A stretch of 64,000 bases of DNA. Source: Actinomycetota bacterium (GTDB lineage Bacteria > Actinomycetota > Acidimicrobiia > Acidimicrobiales > JAJPHE01). Position numbers and translations under genes: made by a program. Numbering within the stretch: the stretch's first letter is position 1; the number at the start of each line of letters is the position of its first letter. Under the pieces are notes generated by a model that was not told where the DNA came from, made no database searches, and saw only the letters and a list, made by a program, of their open reading frames with translations. The DNA is taken from the NCBI GenBank assembly GCA_021325435.1, contig JAJPHE010000112.1, positions 1 through 64,000 of the forward strand. The letters are read 5' to 3'. Shown piece by piece: positions 40,162-50,125 of the stretch.

Positions 40162-41421
40162 ATGCGCCGCCGGCTACTGGCACTGATAGGAGCGGTCCTA
40201 GCTCTCAGCGGCATCGGCGTTGCCGCCATGCCCGCGGCGATGGCCGACACCACCAGCGACGCAGCTGCTTTCGTGAACGCCATCAACCAGCTGCGGGCGT
40301 CGAAGGGCCTCAAGGCGCTGATGGTCGACTCCCGGCTGGTGCCCGTCGCCCAGGCTTGGAGCGCCCACATGGCGGCGGCCGGTTCCATCTCGCACAACCC
40401 GAACCTCTCGAGTGAGGCGCCGTCGGACTGGACCTTCCTGGGGGAGAACGTCGGCATGGGTCCGAGCGTGGCGACTCTGCAGCAGGCCTTCACCAACAGC
40501 CCCGAGCACTACGCCAATATGGTCGACGTCAACTACAACGCCATTGGAGTGGGTGTGGTCATCGCCCCCAACGGCACGATGTTTGTCACCGAGGACTACG
40601 AGTACTCGCCGTCGGTCCCCTTCTCGGTGGCCCAGCTGGTCGCCAGCACCAACACCAACCCGAACCCCTCGCAGGGTTACTACCTGGCCGACTCGGCCGG
40701 CAACGTGTACTCCTACGGCACCGCCGTCAACCACGGCTCGGCCGGCAGCATGCCCCTGGCCGCGCCGGTGGTCGACATGGCCTCGACACCGGACGGCGGC
40801 GGCTACTGGCTCCTCGGCCAGGACGGAGGCATCTTCTCCTACGGTGACGCCGCCTTCCACGGCTCGACCGGCGCCATGCACCTGGCCGCTCCGGTCATCG
40901 GGATGGCGGCCACGCCCGACGGCGGCGGCTATTACCTGGTGGCCAGCGACGGGGGCATCTTCACCTTCGGCGACGCCGTCTTCCACGGCTCCACCGGCGC
41001 CCTGCACCTCAACGCCCCCATCGTCGCCATGGCGACCACGCCCGACGGCCGGGGCTACTGGCTGGTGGCCCGCGACGGCGGAATCTTCAGCTTCGGCGAC
41101 GCCACCTTCCACGGCTCCACCGGAGCGATGAGGCTCAACGCCCCGATCGAGGGCATGGCCCCCACCGCCGACGGTCAGGGTTACTGGCTGGTCGCCCAGG
41201 ACGGGGGCATCTTCAGCTTCGGCGACGCCGTCTTCCACGGCTCGGCCGGCGGCAACCATCTGACCGCTCCGATCGTCGGCATGGTCGCCTCCCACGACGG
41301 CGGCGGCTACTACCTGGTCGCCCAGGACGGCGGGGTGTTCACCTACGGCGACGCCGAGTACGACGGCTCCCCGGCCGGCTACCCGCTGCCGGCGCCGATC
41401 GTCTCCCTGGCCCGCTCGTAA
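40162..41421 (+). CDS. secreted CAP/SCP-domain protein with C-terminal beta-propeller-like repeats
   Basis: Signal peptide; CAP domain (FVNAINQLRASKGLKALMVDSRLVPVAQAWSAHMAAAG...FLGENVG...HYANMVDVNYNAIGVGVV); six GYWLVAxDGGIFSFGDAxFHGSTGxxxLxAPIVGMA repeats. Confidence 0.88.
   Translation: MRRRLLALIGAVLALSGIGVAAMPAAMADTTSDAAAFVNAINQLRASKGLKALMVDSRLVPVAQAWSAHMAAAGSISHNPNLSSEAPSDWTFLGENVGMGPSVATLQQAFTNSPEHYANMVDVNYNAIGVGVVIAPNGTMFVTEDYEYSPSVPFSVAQLVASTNTNPNPSQGYYLADSAGNVYSYGTAVNHGSAGSMPLAAPVVDMASTPDGGGYWLLGQDGGIFSYGDAAFHGSTGAMHLAAPVIGMAATPDGGGYYLVASDGGIFTFGDAVFHGSTGALHLNAPIVAMATTPDGRGYWLVARDGGIFSFGDATFHGSTGAMRLNAPIEGMAPTADGQGYWLVAQDGGIFSFGDAVFHGSAGGNHLTAPIVGMVASHDGGGYYLVAQDGGVFTYGDAEYDGSPAGYPLPAPIVSLARS
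40675..41418 (+). repeat. six 126-bp (42-aa) in-frame tandem repeats
   Basis: Repeat starts at 40675, 40801, 40927, 41053, 41179, 41305, exact 126-bp phase. Confidence 0.9.
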
Positions 41422-41427
41422 GCTCCC

Positions 41428-41455
41428 GGTCCGGCCGCAACGGCGCGGCCGGACC
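41428..41455. terminator. hairpin between convergent CAP gene and gatB
   Basis: GGTCCGGCCGC-AACGGC-GCGGCCGGACC, 11-bp stem. Confidence 0.65.
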
Positions 41456-41472
41456 AGGTGGCTGCCCCTGGC

Positions 41473-42894
41473 TCAGCCCAATCCGGCCAGCCGGCGCAAC
41501 TCGGCCACGACCCGGCCCCCGTCGGCGTTTCCCTTGGTGGCCTTCATCACCTGGCCCACTAGGAAGCCCTGGATCTTGGGGTCCCCGGCCTTGAAACGCT
41601 CGAAGGCGTCGGGGTTGTCCGCCACCACCTGCTCGACTACCGGGGTGAGGGCGTCGGCGGCCAGGGCCTCGAAGCCGCGGGCCCGGGCGATGTCGGCCGG
41701 CTTTCCGCCACTTTCGAGCATGGCGGCCAGCACCTGCTTGGCCTGGGTGGCGGTGAGCTCCCCCGCCGCCTCCATCCGCACCAGCTCGGCGAAGGCGCCG
41801 ACGGTCAGCTTGGCGGCCGCCTCGAGGTTGGCGGCCACCTCGTTGGCGGCCCGGTTCACCGCCACCCGGGGGTCGGCCCCGGCGCCGATGGCCCCCAGGA
41901 CGAGGTCATCGAGGCCCATCTCGACCAGCACGGCCACGTCGCCGGCGGCCACCCCCGCCGCCTCCGCCAGCCGGTCTCGGCGCTCGGCGGGCAGGACCGG
42001 CAGCGATGCCGACACTGCCGCCAGCCAGTCGTCATCCGGCGCCACCGGGACGAGGTCGGGCTCGGGGAAGTAGCGGTAGTCCTCGGACTGCTCCTTGGTC
42101 CGCCCGCTGACGGTGTGGCCGGCCGCTTCGTTCCAGTGCCGGGTCTCCATGCGGATCCGCTCGCCCGCCTCCAGCAGCTCGATCTGGCGGGCCGCCTCGT
42201 GGTCGATGGCCCGCCCCAGCGAGCGCAGCGAGTTGAGGTTCTTGATCTCGCAGCGGGTCCCGTATTCGGAGGCCCCCTCCGGCCGGACCGACACGTTGGC
42301 GTCCACCCGCAGAGATCCCTCTTCCATCTTCCCGTCGGACGCGCCGGTGGCGACGAGGATCGCCCGCAGCTCGGCGACGTAGGCCCGGGCCTGCTCCCCC
42401 GAGCGGAGATCCGGCTCGCTGACGATCTCCAGCAGGGGCACCCCGGCCCGGTTGTAGTCGACCAGCGAGTGGGCCGCCTCGTGGATGCGCCCCCCTCCCC
42501 CAACATGGGTGATCTTGCCGGTGTCCTCCTCCAGATGAGCCCGGACGATGCCGACCCGGTGCCCGTCGGGCAGCTCGAGCCAGCCCCCCACGTTGATCGG
42601 CTCGTCGTACTGGCTGATCTGGTAGTCCTTCGGCATGTCCGGATAGAAGTAGTTCTTGCGGTGGAAGACCGAGGGGCGCACCTCGCAGTGCAGGGCGAGG
42701 CCGACCCGCATGGCCAGCTCCACCGCCATCCGGTTGAGTACGGGCAGCGACCCGGGCAGCCCGAGGCAGACCGGGCACACCAGCGTGTTCGGCTCCGCTC
42801 CGAACTCGTTGCGGCAGCCGCAGAAGAGCTTGGTGACGGTGCGCAGCTCGGCGTGGACCTCGAGGCCGACGACGGTCTCCCAGCCGCCGCTCAT
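41473..42894 (-). CDS. gatB: Asp/Glu-tRNA amidotransferase subunit B
   Basis: [46 protein letters not shown]. Confidence 0.97.
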   Translation of the reverse strand: MSGGWETVVGLEVHAELRTVTKLFCGCRNEFGAEPNTLVCPVCLGLPGSLPVLNRMAVELAMRVGLALHCEVRPSVFHRKNYFYPDMPKDYQISQYDEPINVGGWLELPDGHRVGIVRAHLEEDTGKITHVGGGGRIHEAAHSLVDYNRAGVPLLEIVSEPDLRSGEQARAYVAELRAILVATGASDGKMEEGSLRVDANVSVRPEGASEYGTRCEIKNLNSLRSLGRAIDHEAARQIELLEAGERIRMETRHWNEAAGHTVSGRTKEQSEDYRYFPEPDLVPVAPDDDWLAAVSASLPVLPAERRDRLAEAAGVAAGDVAVLVEMGLDDLVLGAIGAGADPRVAVNRAANEVAANLEAAAKLTVGAFAELVRMEAAGELTATQAKQVLAAMLESGGKPADIARARGFEALAADALTPVVEQVVADNPDAFERFKAGDPKIQGFLVGQVMKATKGNADGGRVVAELRRLAGLG

Positions 42895-44360
42895 CGCCGC
42901 CCTCCCGCCGGCACCGGCGCCGGGGGCGCCTCGCCCTCGAGGGCGGCCGCCACCCGGAACATGACCGCCTCGCCCAGCGCCGGGGCCATCACCTGGACCC
43001 CGAGGGGGAGGCCGTCGGAGGACCCCCAAGGGATGCTCATGGCCGGATGGCCGGCGAGGTTGGACGGGATGGTGCACACGTCGGACATGTACATGGAGAG
43101 CGGATCCTGGGTCTTGGCCCCGAGGGGGAAGGCCGGGCCCGGCGTCGTCGGGGCCAGGAGGGCGTCGAAGCTGCGGTAGGCCTCCTCGAAGTCGCGGATG
43201 ATCAGCGTTCGCACCCGCTGGGCCTGCCCGTAGTAGGCGTCGTAGTAGCCGGCGGACAGGGCGTAGGTGCCGAGCATGATGCGCCGCTTCACCTCGGCGC
43301 CGAACCCGGCCTGGCGGGTGGCCCCGAACATGGCCGCCACGTCCTCTCCTTCGACCCGCAGCCCGTAGCGGACGCCGTCGTAGCGGGCCAGGTTGCTCGA
43401 CGCCTCCGCCGGGGCGATGAGGTAGTAGGCCGACAGGCCGTACACGGTGGCGGGCACCGACGTCGTCTCCACCTTGGCACCCATACCGGTCAGCGCCTCC
43501 GCCGCCGCCTCGACGGCCGCCGCCGCCGCCGGCTCGACGCCGGCGAGGAGCTCGGACACCAGCCCGACCCGCATCCCTTCCACCCCCATGGGGATGGCGT
43601 CGAGGACCGACGGCGCCGGCCCGTCCAGAGAGGTCGAGTCCATCGGATCGTGGCCGGCGATCACCTCGAACAGCAGGGCGGCGTCGCGAACGGTGTGGGC
43701 AAAGGGGCCGATTTGGTCGAGCGAGCTGGCGAAGGCCACCAGGCCGTAGCGCGAGACCAGGCCGTAGGTGGGCTTCACTCCCACCACCCCGCACAGGGCC
43801 GCCGGCTGGCGGATGGAGCCACCGGTGTCGGATCCGAGGGCCAGGGGGGCGAAGCCGGCGGCCACCGCCGCCGCGCTTCCCCCGCTCGAGCCGCCCGGCA
43901 CCCGGGCCGGGTCGTGGGGGTTGCGGGTCGGCCCGAAGGCCGAGTTCTCGGTCGAGGACCCCATGGCGAACTCGTCGAGGTTGGTCTTGCCGACGACCAC
44001 CGCTCCGGCGGCGGTGATCCGCTCGACGACGGTCGCGTCGTAGGGGGGCCGCCACGAGGCGAGGATCTTGGACGAGCAGGAGGTCGGGACTCCTCTCGTG
44101 CACAGGTTGTCCTTGAGCGCCACCGGCACTCCGGCCAGGCGGCCGGGGTCCTCGCCCCGGGCGACGGCCCCGTCCACCGTCTCGGCCCGGCGCCGGGCCT
44201 CGTCGACCATCACCAGGTTGAAGGCGTGGATCTCCGGGTCGCGCTCGGCGATGGCGCCGAGATGCCGCTCGAGGACTTCGACGGCCGAAGCCCGCCCTTC
44301 GCGCACCGCGGCGGCCAGGCCGGCGGCCGGGCTGGATGCCCCCTCCTGTCCGCTGCTCAA
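42891..44360 (-). CDS. gatA: Asp/Glu-tRNA amidotransferase subunit A
   Basis: [36 protein letters not shown] amidase signature. Confidence 0.97.
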   Translation of the reverse strand: MSSGQEGASSPAAGLAAAVREGRASAVEVLERHLGAIAERDPEIHAFNLVMVDEARRRAETVDGAVARGEDPGRLAGVPVALKDNLCTRGVPTSCSSKILASWRPPYDATVVERITAAGAVVVGKTNLDEFAMGSSTENSAFGPTRNPHDPARVPGGSSGGSAAAVAAGFAPLALGSDTGGSIRQPAALCGVVGVKPTYGLVSRYGLVAFASSLDQIGPFAHTVRDAALLFEVIAGHDPMDSTSLDGPAPSVLDAIPMGVEGMRVGLVSELLAGVEPAAAAAVEAAAEALTGMGAKVETTSVPATVYGLSAYYLIAPAEASSNLARYDGVRYGLRVEGEDVAAMFGATRQAGFGAEVKRRIMLGTYALSAGYYDAYYGQAQRVRTLIIRDFEEAYRSFDALLAPTTPGPAFPLGAKTQDPLSMYMSDVCTIPSNLAGHPAMSIPWGSSDGLPLGVQVMAPALGEAVMFRVAAALEGEAPPAPVPAGGRR

Positions 44361-44659
44361 GGCGCCTCCCCGAGGATCCGGGGAACGCGGAAACGGTCGT
44401 CTTCGGCCCGGGGCGCCTGATCGAGCACCGTCTGACGATCGAGGCTGGGCCTCTCCTCGTCGGCCCGCAACACGTTGCGCACCGGAAGGGGGTGGGCGGT
44501 CGGGGGGACGCCGGCGGTGTCCAGGGCGGCCACGTCAGCGGCGTGTTCGAGGACGGCGCCCAACTGGGCGGCGAACAGGGCGATCTCCTCCTCGGAGACC
44601 TTGAGTCGGGCCAGGTGGGCGACGTGGGCCACGTCTGCTGCGGAGATGCGCTCGGCCAT
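44357..44659 (-). CDS. gatC: Asp/Glu-tRNA amidotransferase subunit C
   Basis: [45 protein letters not shown]. Confidence 0.93.
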   Translation of the reverse strand: MAERISAADVAHVAHLARLKVSEEEIALFAAQLGAVLEHAADVAALDTAGVPPTAHPLPVRNVLRADEERPSLDRQTVLDQAPRAEDDRFRVPRILGEAP

Positions 44660-44736
44660 GACCGGAGATGCTAGGCGGGCCGCCCGACCGCTCCCGGGGG
44701 AGTTGGGCGACCCCCGGCGGCCAGACTGGGGGGACC

Positions 44737-45204
44737 GTGATACGCCAGATCGTGGGCTGGCACCGCGACGAGGTCGGCGACTGGGTGGCCGAGCTGTCGT
44801 GCCTCCACAACCAGCACGTCCGGCATCGGCCTCCGTTCCAGGAGCGGCCCTGGGTGCAGACCCACGAGGGCCGGGGCACCCGCCTGGGGACCGAGATCGA
44901 GTGCCCACTTTGCGATCGGGCCGAGCTTCCCGAGGGCCTCCGGCTGGCCCGGACCGCCGGCCCCTTCGACCAGGACAGCCTGCCGGCCGGCCTGCGCCGC
45001 GACCACCGGGTGGCCGAGCGGACCTGGGGCCGGCTCCGGGTCACCTCCGGTTCGGTGGGCTTCGCCATGGGCACCGACCCGCCCGTTGAGCGGCGCCTGG
45101 AGGCCGGAGACGACCAGCCCATCCCCCCGGGCGTGCCTCACGCCCTCCGCGTGGGCGGGCCGGTGACCCTTCAGGTCGACTTCCTGGTGGCCCCCGGGCC
45201 CTAG
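44737..45204 (+). CDS. DUF3565-DUF1971 (TehB/YeaR-like cupin) two-domain protein
   Basis: N-term IVGWHRDEVGDWVAELSCLHNQHVRHRPPFQERPWV; C-term LPAGLRRDHRVAERTWGRLRVTSG...IPPGVPHALRVGGPVTLQVDFLV. Confidence 0.75.
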   Translation: MIRQIVGWHRDEVGDWVAELSCLHNQHVRHRPPFQERPWVQTHEGRGTRLGTEIECPLCDRAELPEGLRLARTAGPFDQDSLPAGLRRDHRVAERTWGRLRVTSGSVGFAMGTDPPVERRLEAGDDQPIPPGVPHALRVGGPVTLQVDFLVAPGP

Positions 45205-45956
45205 CCGAACAGCTTGCGGGCGAACTCCACTGCCCGCCGCTCTATCTCGTCGGCCTCGTAGTCGAGGGTGGCCACGTGGTAGCTGCGCTCCAGCCACAGC
45301 CGGTCCACCGGCCCGCTGACCGAGGAGGCCAGCAGGTCGCTGGATTCGGGCGGCACCACGTGGTCCTGCCGGCTGGTGATCAGCAGAACTGGACAGGAGA
45401 TACGGCCCAGGTGGGGTTCCATCTGCCGGGTCGCCTCGAAGAGGGACATGACGGCGGCGACCGGGGTGGCGTCATAGGCCAGCTCCGTCGACTCGGGCCG
45501 GGCGATGTCGTTGCCCACCCCGGAGATGGTCTGCATGCCGGCGTCGAGGGTGCCCTGCATCATCTCGACGAACGAGTCGGCCGGCGGCTGAACTGCCGGG
45601 TTGACCAGCACCAGGCCGGCCACGTCGGCGTGGTCGACAGCCAGCCGGCAGGCGAGGGTGCCGCCCATGGAAAGCCCGGCCACCGCCACCCGGTCACAGC
45701 GCGAGTCGAGGTCGTGGTAGGCGGCCTCGGCCGCGCCGTACCAGTCCTCCCACCGGGTCGGGATCATGTCCTCGATCGAGGTGCCGTGGCCGGGCAGGAG
45801 CGGTAGCTCGGTGGTGAACCCGGCGGCGGCGAACGCCTCGGCGAGACCCCGCATCGACTGCGGGCAGCCGGTGAAGCCATGGAGGACGAGCACCCCGTCG
45901 GGCCCCCCGGAGGAGGAGAACGGCTCGGCGCCGGGCAGGACGGCGGAGGGGCTCAT
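45201..45956 (-). CDS. alpha/beta-hydrolase carboxylesterase (Est30/monoglyceride-lipase-like)
   Basis: VLVLHGFTGCPQSM, LLPGHGTS, GLSMGGTLAC, SRQDHVVPP, SYHVATLD. Confidence 0.88.
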   Translation of the reverse strand: MSPSAVLPGAEPFSSSGGPDGVLVLHGFTGCPQSMRGLAEAFAAAGFTTELPLLPGHGTSIEDMIPTRWEDWYGAAEAAYHDLDSRCDRVAVAGLSMGGTLACRLAVDHADVAGLVLVNPAVQPPADSFVEMMQGTLDAGMQTISGVGNDIARPESTELAYDATPVAAVMSLFEATRQMEPHLGRISCPVLLITSRQDHVVPPESSDLLASSVSGPVDRLWLERSYHVATLDYEADEIERRAVEFARKLFG

Positions 45957-46264
45957 CGGCGGTAGGGGTCCTCGGTCCCCAGCGGCTCCGACCACCAGTC
46001 GTCCGGGGCCGGCTTCCACTCCGGGTCCTCGTAGATGCAGTCGACGGGGCACGGGTCGAGGCACTTGCCGCACCCGGAGCACAGCTCCGGGATGATGATC
46101 ACGTCGATCCCGTGGTTGAAGATGGCGCCGAACTGGGGCGGGCAGTGCCGCAGACAGGTGTCGCAGTTGATGCACTCGGACATCTCGATGCGCAACGGTG
46201 GGTTCTTCCACTTGGGATTCCGCTCGCGCCCATCGATGCGCTCGACCCTGGTGGCGGCAGGCAC
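45953..46264 (-). CDS. 4Fe-4S dicluster ferredoxin
   Basis: CINCDTCLRHCPP and CSGCGKCLDPCPVDCIYED. Confidence 0.92.
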   Translation of the reverse strand: MPAATRVERIDGRERNPKWKNPPLRIEMSECINCDTCLRHCPPQFGAIFNHGIDVIIIPELCSGCGKCLDPCPVDCIYEDPEWKPAPDDWWSEPLGTEDPYRR

Positions 46265-46293
46265 GGCAACAGCCTACCCGGGCGGCCGAGGCA

Positions 46294-46311
46294 CTTGACC
46301 GCCTGGTCAAG
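46294..46311. promoter_or_regulatory. palindromic operator candidate CTTGACC-GCCT-GGTCAAG
   Basis: Perfect 7-bp half-sites overlapping a TTGACC -35-like box between divergent ferredoxin and SCP2 genes. Confidence 0.45.
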
Positions 46312-46370
46312 AGTGGCACTACTGTCCCCCGCCGTAAGCGGAGGCGACGCGTCCCAGCAAGGAGTGATCG

Positions 46371-46778
46371 ATGGCCAAGTACCCGTTCCTGAGCGATCAG
46401 TGGATGGAGGAGGCACGTAAGGTCCGAGAGGAGTACCGGGGCCAGGGCCAGAAGGCCCCCGTAGCGGTGAAGATGAACCAGGTCATCACCAACGTTCCCT
46501 TCGGCGACGGCACCGTCAACGCCCACATGGACACCAGCTCGGGCGAGCTGGAGATGGACCTCGGTCACATCGAGTCCCCGGACCTGACCGTCACCATCGA
46601 CTACGACACGGCCAAGGCGATCTTCGTCGACGGCAACCCCCAGGCCGGCATGCAGGCCTTCATGGCGGGCAAGATCAAGGTCGAGGGGGACATGACCAAG
46701 CTGATGGCCATGCAGGCCGGCGCCCCCGACCCGACCGCCCTCGAGGTGGCCGGCAAGATCAAAGACATCACCGAGTAA
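46371..46778 (+). CDS. SCP2 sterol-transfer-domain protein
   Basis: YDTAKAIFVDGNPQAGMQAFMAGKIKVEGDMTKLMAM. Confidence 0.85.
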   Translation: MAKYPFLSDQWMEEARKVREEYRGQGQKAPVAVKMNQVITNVPFGDGTVNAHMDTSSGELEMDLGHIESPDLTVTIDYDTAKAIFVDGNPQAGMQAFMAGKIKVEGDMTKLMAMQAGAPDPTALEVAGKIKDITE

Positions 46779-46876
46779 CCCCGGGAGTGATCTCAGGTTG
46801 CGCCGGCCGAGTCGCTCGGCCGGCCAACCGGGGTCGTCGTCGGCGTAGCTGGCGCGACCGGCGGGGTGACCCGCCG

Positions 46877-47377
46877 TCAGGGAAGCGGGCGTCGGAAACG
46901 GACCTCGTCCACCTCGACGCCCCAGATCTCCTCCCGCCGCCTCGATCCGTCCGGCCGCCATCCGTCGACCCGGTAGAACCGCTCGGCGCGCTGGTTGCCG
47001 ACGAGCAACCAGAGCAGGCCCGAAGCGAAGCCCTGGTCGGTGAGCACGCCTCGAGCTGCGTCCATGAGGTGTCGCCCGAACCCGAGGCCCCAGGCCGGAG
47101 GGTCGACGTAGAGGGCGAGAAGCTCCCCGTGATCGCTGGCGTCGGCGTCTTGCGAAGGGCCGACGGTGGCAAAGCCGACGACGACACTGTCGTCCAGAGC
47201 CACGAGGGTGGTGGGTTGAGCCGGGTCTTCGAACCCGTAGCGCGCGGCGCGATCTTCGGGGCGCAGTCCGGCTAGGTAGTCGTCGGGCAGCAGACCTCGG
47301 TAGGCCGCCTGCCACGAGCGGACGTGCACCCCGGCCACGGCCATGGCGTCGGCGCGCCGGGCGGGGCGGATCTCCAC
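46877..47377 (-). CDS. GNAT N-acetyltransferase
   Basis: IRPARRADAMAVAGVHVRSWQAAYRGLLPDDYL, LLALYVDPPAWGLGFGRHLMDAA, GTG start. Confidence 0.88.
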   Translation of the reverse strand: MEIRPARRADAMAVAGVHVRSWQAAYRGLLPDDYLAGLRPEDRAARYGFEDPAQPTTLVALDDSVVVGFATVGPSQDADASDHGELLALYVDPPAWGLGFGRHLMDAARGVLTDQGFASGLLWLLVGNQRAERFYRVDGWRPDGSRRREEIWGVEVDEVRFRRPLP

Positions 47378-47418
47378 CAGTTCATCGTAGGCAGCACAGA
47401 TCGGTCCCTTCCCTGGCG

Positions 47419-48963
47419 TCAGGCCTCGGCCATCGCAGACTTCGAGCCGAGCGGGGCGACGCCCAGGTCGAACGAGCGGCGCCGGCCGGCCATCCCCAAG
47501 CCGCACACCACGGCGAGGACGGAGACGAGGGCGCCGACCACGTAGGAGTCGTGGAAGGAGCCCACCAGCCCGGCCGAGGACTGACGGGCGGCCTGAACCG
47601 TCTGCATCACCTGGATGCCCGCCACCACGCCGACCTGGGCGACCAGCTGTTGGGCCGCGCTGGCCACGCCCAGGTTGGCTTCGTCGACCGAGTTGGCCAC
47701 CGCCGCCGCGGTGGACGGTGACGACAGGCCGAGGCCGACCCCGGAGAGGGCCAGGGCGACCAGGACCCAAACGGCCGCCGATGAGCGGCCGACGGCGGCG
47801 AACACCAGCATCGAGCCGAGCAGGACGACCGAACCCGACGCGGCGGAGACCCGGTCCCCGATCCGCCCGGCCAGGTAGCCGGCGACCGGAGCGGTCAGGG
47901 AGAACGCCAGGGGCCGGGCAATGACCATCACCCCCGCCCCCGCCACCGAGTAGCGGTACACCCGCTCGAGCAGGGCGGGGGCCAGGATGAAACCGCCCAT
48001 GTAGGCGAAGTTGGCGAACAGCTGGTTGCCCATGGGGAAGCTGAAGTTGCGCCGGCGGAGGAAGCCGAGCGGCAGGAGGGGCGCCTGCGCCCGTCGCTCG
48101 GCCGCCACGAAGCCGGCGGCGGCGAGGGGCACCACGACGAAGCCGCCGACGACGACGGGCGCCGACCACCCCATCACCGGCCCGCGGTTGAGTCCCCAGA
48201 GCAGGGCCGAGACCGACACGGTGAGGGTGGCGGCCCCCCACCAGTCGAAAGCCTGGGCCTCGGCCCGCTCGGTCTCGGGCAGCACGACGAAGGCGACCAC
48301 CAGGGCGGCCAGGGTGATCGGCGCCTGGGCGAGAAACAACGCCCGCCACCCGAAAGCCTGGATCAGCACGCCGCCGACCACGACGCCGATTACCGGACCG
48401 CCGGCCCCGACGAGGGACCACCAGCCCATGGCCTTCACCCGGTCCTCGTGCTCGAAGACCCGAAAGATGAGAGCCATCGAGGCGGCGCCGGCCGCGGCGC
48501 CGTCCACGCCCGAGAGGGCCCGCACCGCGATCAGCGAGCCGACGGTAGGGGCGGCGGCAGTCGCCAGCGCGCAGACGACCGCCACGGCCGTGCCCACCAG
48601 GTAGAGCCGGCGGTGGCCCCACATGTCCCCGAGCTTGCCGAGTACGGGGGCGGCGATGCCGAAGAAGAGCAGGGGCGCGGTGATCACCCAGGTGATGTCG
48701 GCCAGCGAGACGTGAAAGCCGTGGGCGACGTTGGTGAGGGCAACTGCGAAGATGGTGAAAGTCACGTTCACCGAGAACAGCCCGGCGAGCACGGTCCAGA
48801 GCACCCACCAGCGGTGGCGCCGCCCGCCGACCGGCTCGGCGCGGGGACGGAGGGCGGCCGACGCCCGCCGGCGGACCCGGCGGACGAGCGGCCAGGGAAC
48901 GACTACCTCGTCGCCTCCCGACGCGCCGATGGTGAAAGAGTCACGGTCGTCGGTCGAGCTCAC
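47419..48963 (-). CDS. MFS drug-efflux transporter (DHA2/EmrB-like)
   Basis: LADITWVITAPLLFFGIAAPVLGKLGDMWGHRRLYL, ALSGVDGAAAGAASMALI; many TM segments. Confidence 0.88.
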   Translation of the reverse strand: MSSTDDRDSFTIGASGGDEVVVPWPLVRRVRRRASAALRPRAEPVGGRRHRWWVLWTVLAGLFSVNVTFTIFAVALTNVAHGFHVSLADITWVITAPLLFFGIAAPVLGKLGDMWGHRRLYLVGTAVAVVCALATAAAPTVGSLIAVRALSGVDGAAAGAASMALIFRVFEHEDRVKAMGWWSLVGAGGPVIGVVVGGVLIQAFGWRALFLAQAPITLAALVVAFVVLPETERAEAQAFDWWGAATLTVSVSALLWGLNRGPVMGWSAPVVVGGFVVVPLAAAGFVAAERRAQAPLLPLGFLRRRNFSFPMGNQLFANFAYMGGFILAPALLERVYRYSVAGAGVMVIARPLAFSLTAPVAGYLAGRIGDRVSAASGSVVLLGSMLVFAAVGRSSAAVWVLVALALSGVGLGLSSPSTAAAVANSVDEANLGVASAAQQLVAQVGVVAGIQVMQTVQAARQSSAGLVGSFHDSYVVGALVSVLAVVCGLGMAGRRRSFDLGVAPLGSKSAMAEA

Positions 48964-49025
48964 AGATCCGAGGTGGGCGACGACGCCCGAGCGACGTGGG
49001 GCAAGCAAGTCGAGCCCGGACGCGC

Positions 49026-49104
49026 CGCAGGGCCCAAGGGGGCGGCGGCACCGGCAGCGGCTGGGGAACACTGCCTCAGCAACGCCACCCCCTTGGGCCC
49101 TGCG
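49026..49104. repeat. perfect 17-bp inverted repeat (45-nt spacer) upstream of the MFS gene
   Basis: CGCAGGGCCCAAGGGGG (49026-49042) and CCCCCTTGGGCCCTGCG (49088-49104). Confidence 0.85.
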
Positions 49105-49200
49105 CCATCGATAATACGTGCTCCAACAACCGTTTGGGAGGCCTAATCAGGGTCAACGCCCGAACGGGCTAGTAATTCCGGAATAGATAGATGTAAGCGC

Positions 49201-50079
49201 TCAGCCGATCAGGCGCTTCATCTCCGACTGGAGCTCGGCGACCGTCCAGCGCTCGTTCTTCTCGATCACCTCGGTCGGCGTCCAGTTCTGCATCAGCTGC
49301 ACCTTGCCGCCCTGGACGAAGAAGACCTTGCCGGTCGCCGGGCAGTCCTCGGTGGACAAGTAGGCGACGAGCGGCGAGACGTTCGCCGGGTCCCAGTTGT
49401 CGAACTTCCCCGGGTCGTCGGGTGGCTTCACGATGTCGCCCAGCCCGGGGGTCGCCTCGGTCAGCCGGGTGCGGGCCGCCGGGGCGATGGCGTTCACCCG
49501 GACCCCGTAGCGGGCGAGCTCCTGGGCGGTGATGATGGTGAAGGCGCCGATACCGGCTTTGGCGGCGCCGTAGTTGCTCTGGCCGGGGTTGCCGATGAGT
49601 CCGGAGGTGGACGAGGTGTGCACGACCGCCGCCTTGACCTCCTTGCCTGCCTTGGACTGCTCACGCCAGTAGGCGGCCGCCCACCGGGTGGGCACGAAGT
49701 GCCCCTTCAGGTGGACGGTGATGACCGAGTCCCACTCCTCCTCGGTCATGTTGACCAGCACCCGGTCGCGCAGGATGCCAGCGTTGTTGACCAGCACGTG
49801 CAGGTCGCCGAAGGCCTCGATGGCCGAGTTGATCAGGCGCTGGCCGCCCTCCCAGTCAGCCACGTTGTCGGCATTGGCGATGGCCTCTCCTCCCATGGCC
49901 TTGATCTCGTCGACAACCTGCTGGGCCGGGGTGCGGTCGTCCCCGGAGCCGTCCATGGCGCCGCCGAGGTCGTTGACCACCACCTTGGCGCCCTCCTGGG
50001 CGAAGAGAAGCGCGTGCTCACGGCCGATGCCGCGGCCCGCGCCGGTGATGATGGCGACCCTTCCGTCCAGCGCACCCAT
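49201..50079 (-). CDS. short-chain dehydrogenase/reductase
   Basis: VAIITGAGRGIGREHALLFA, LVNNAGILRD, SNYGAAKAGIGAFT. Confidence 0.93.
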   Translation of the reverse strand: MGALDGRVAIITGAGRGIGREHALLFAQEGAKVVVNDLGGAMDGSGDDRTPAQQVVDEIKAMGGEAIANADNVADWEGGQRLINSAIEAFGDLHVLVNNAGILRDRVLVNMTEEEWDSVITVHLKGHFVPTRWAAAYWREQSKAGKEVKAAVVHTSSTSGLIGNPGQSNYGAAKAGIGAFTIITAQELARYGVRVNAIAPAARTRLTEATPGLGDIVKPPDDPGKFDNWDPANVSPLVAYLSTEDCPATGKVFFVQGGKVQLMQNWTPTEVIEKNERWTVAELQSEMKRLIG

Positions 50080-50125
50080 GCGGCGCAGACTGTCAGCCCC
50101 CCTGCGGGGCGGTCAACCGCCTCAG

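Noticed and set aside
49026-49104. 17-bp inverted repeat as IS/MITE ends
   Set aside because: Only 45 nt between arms, no target-site duplication and no transposase; better explained as a hairpin
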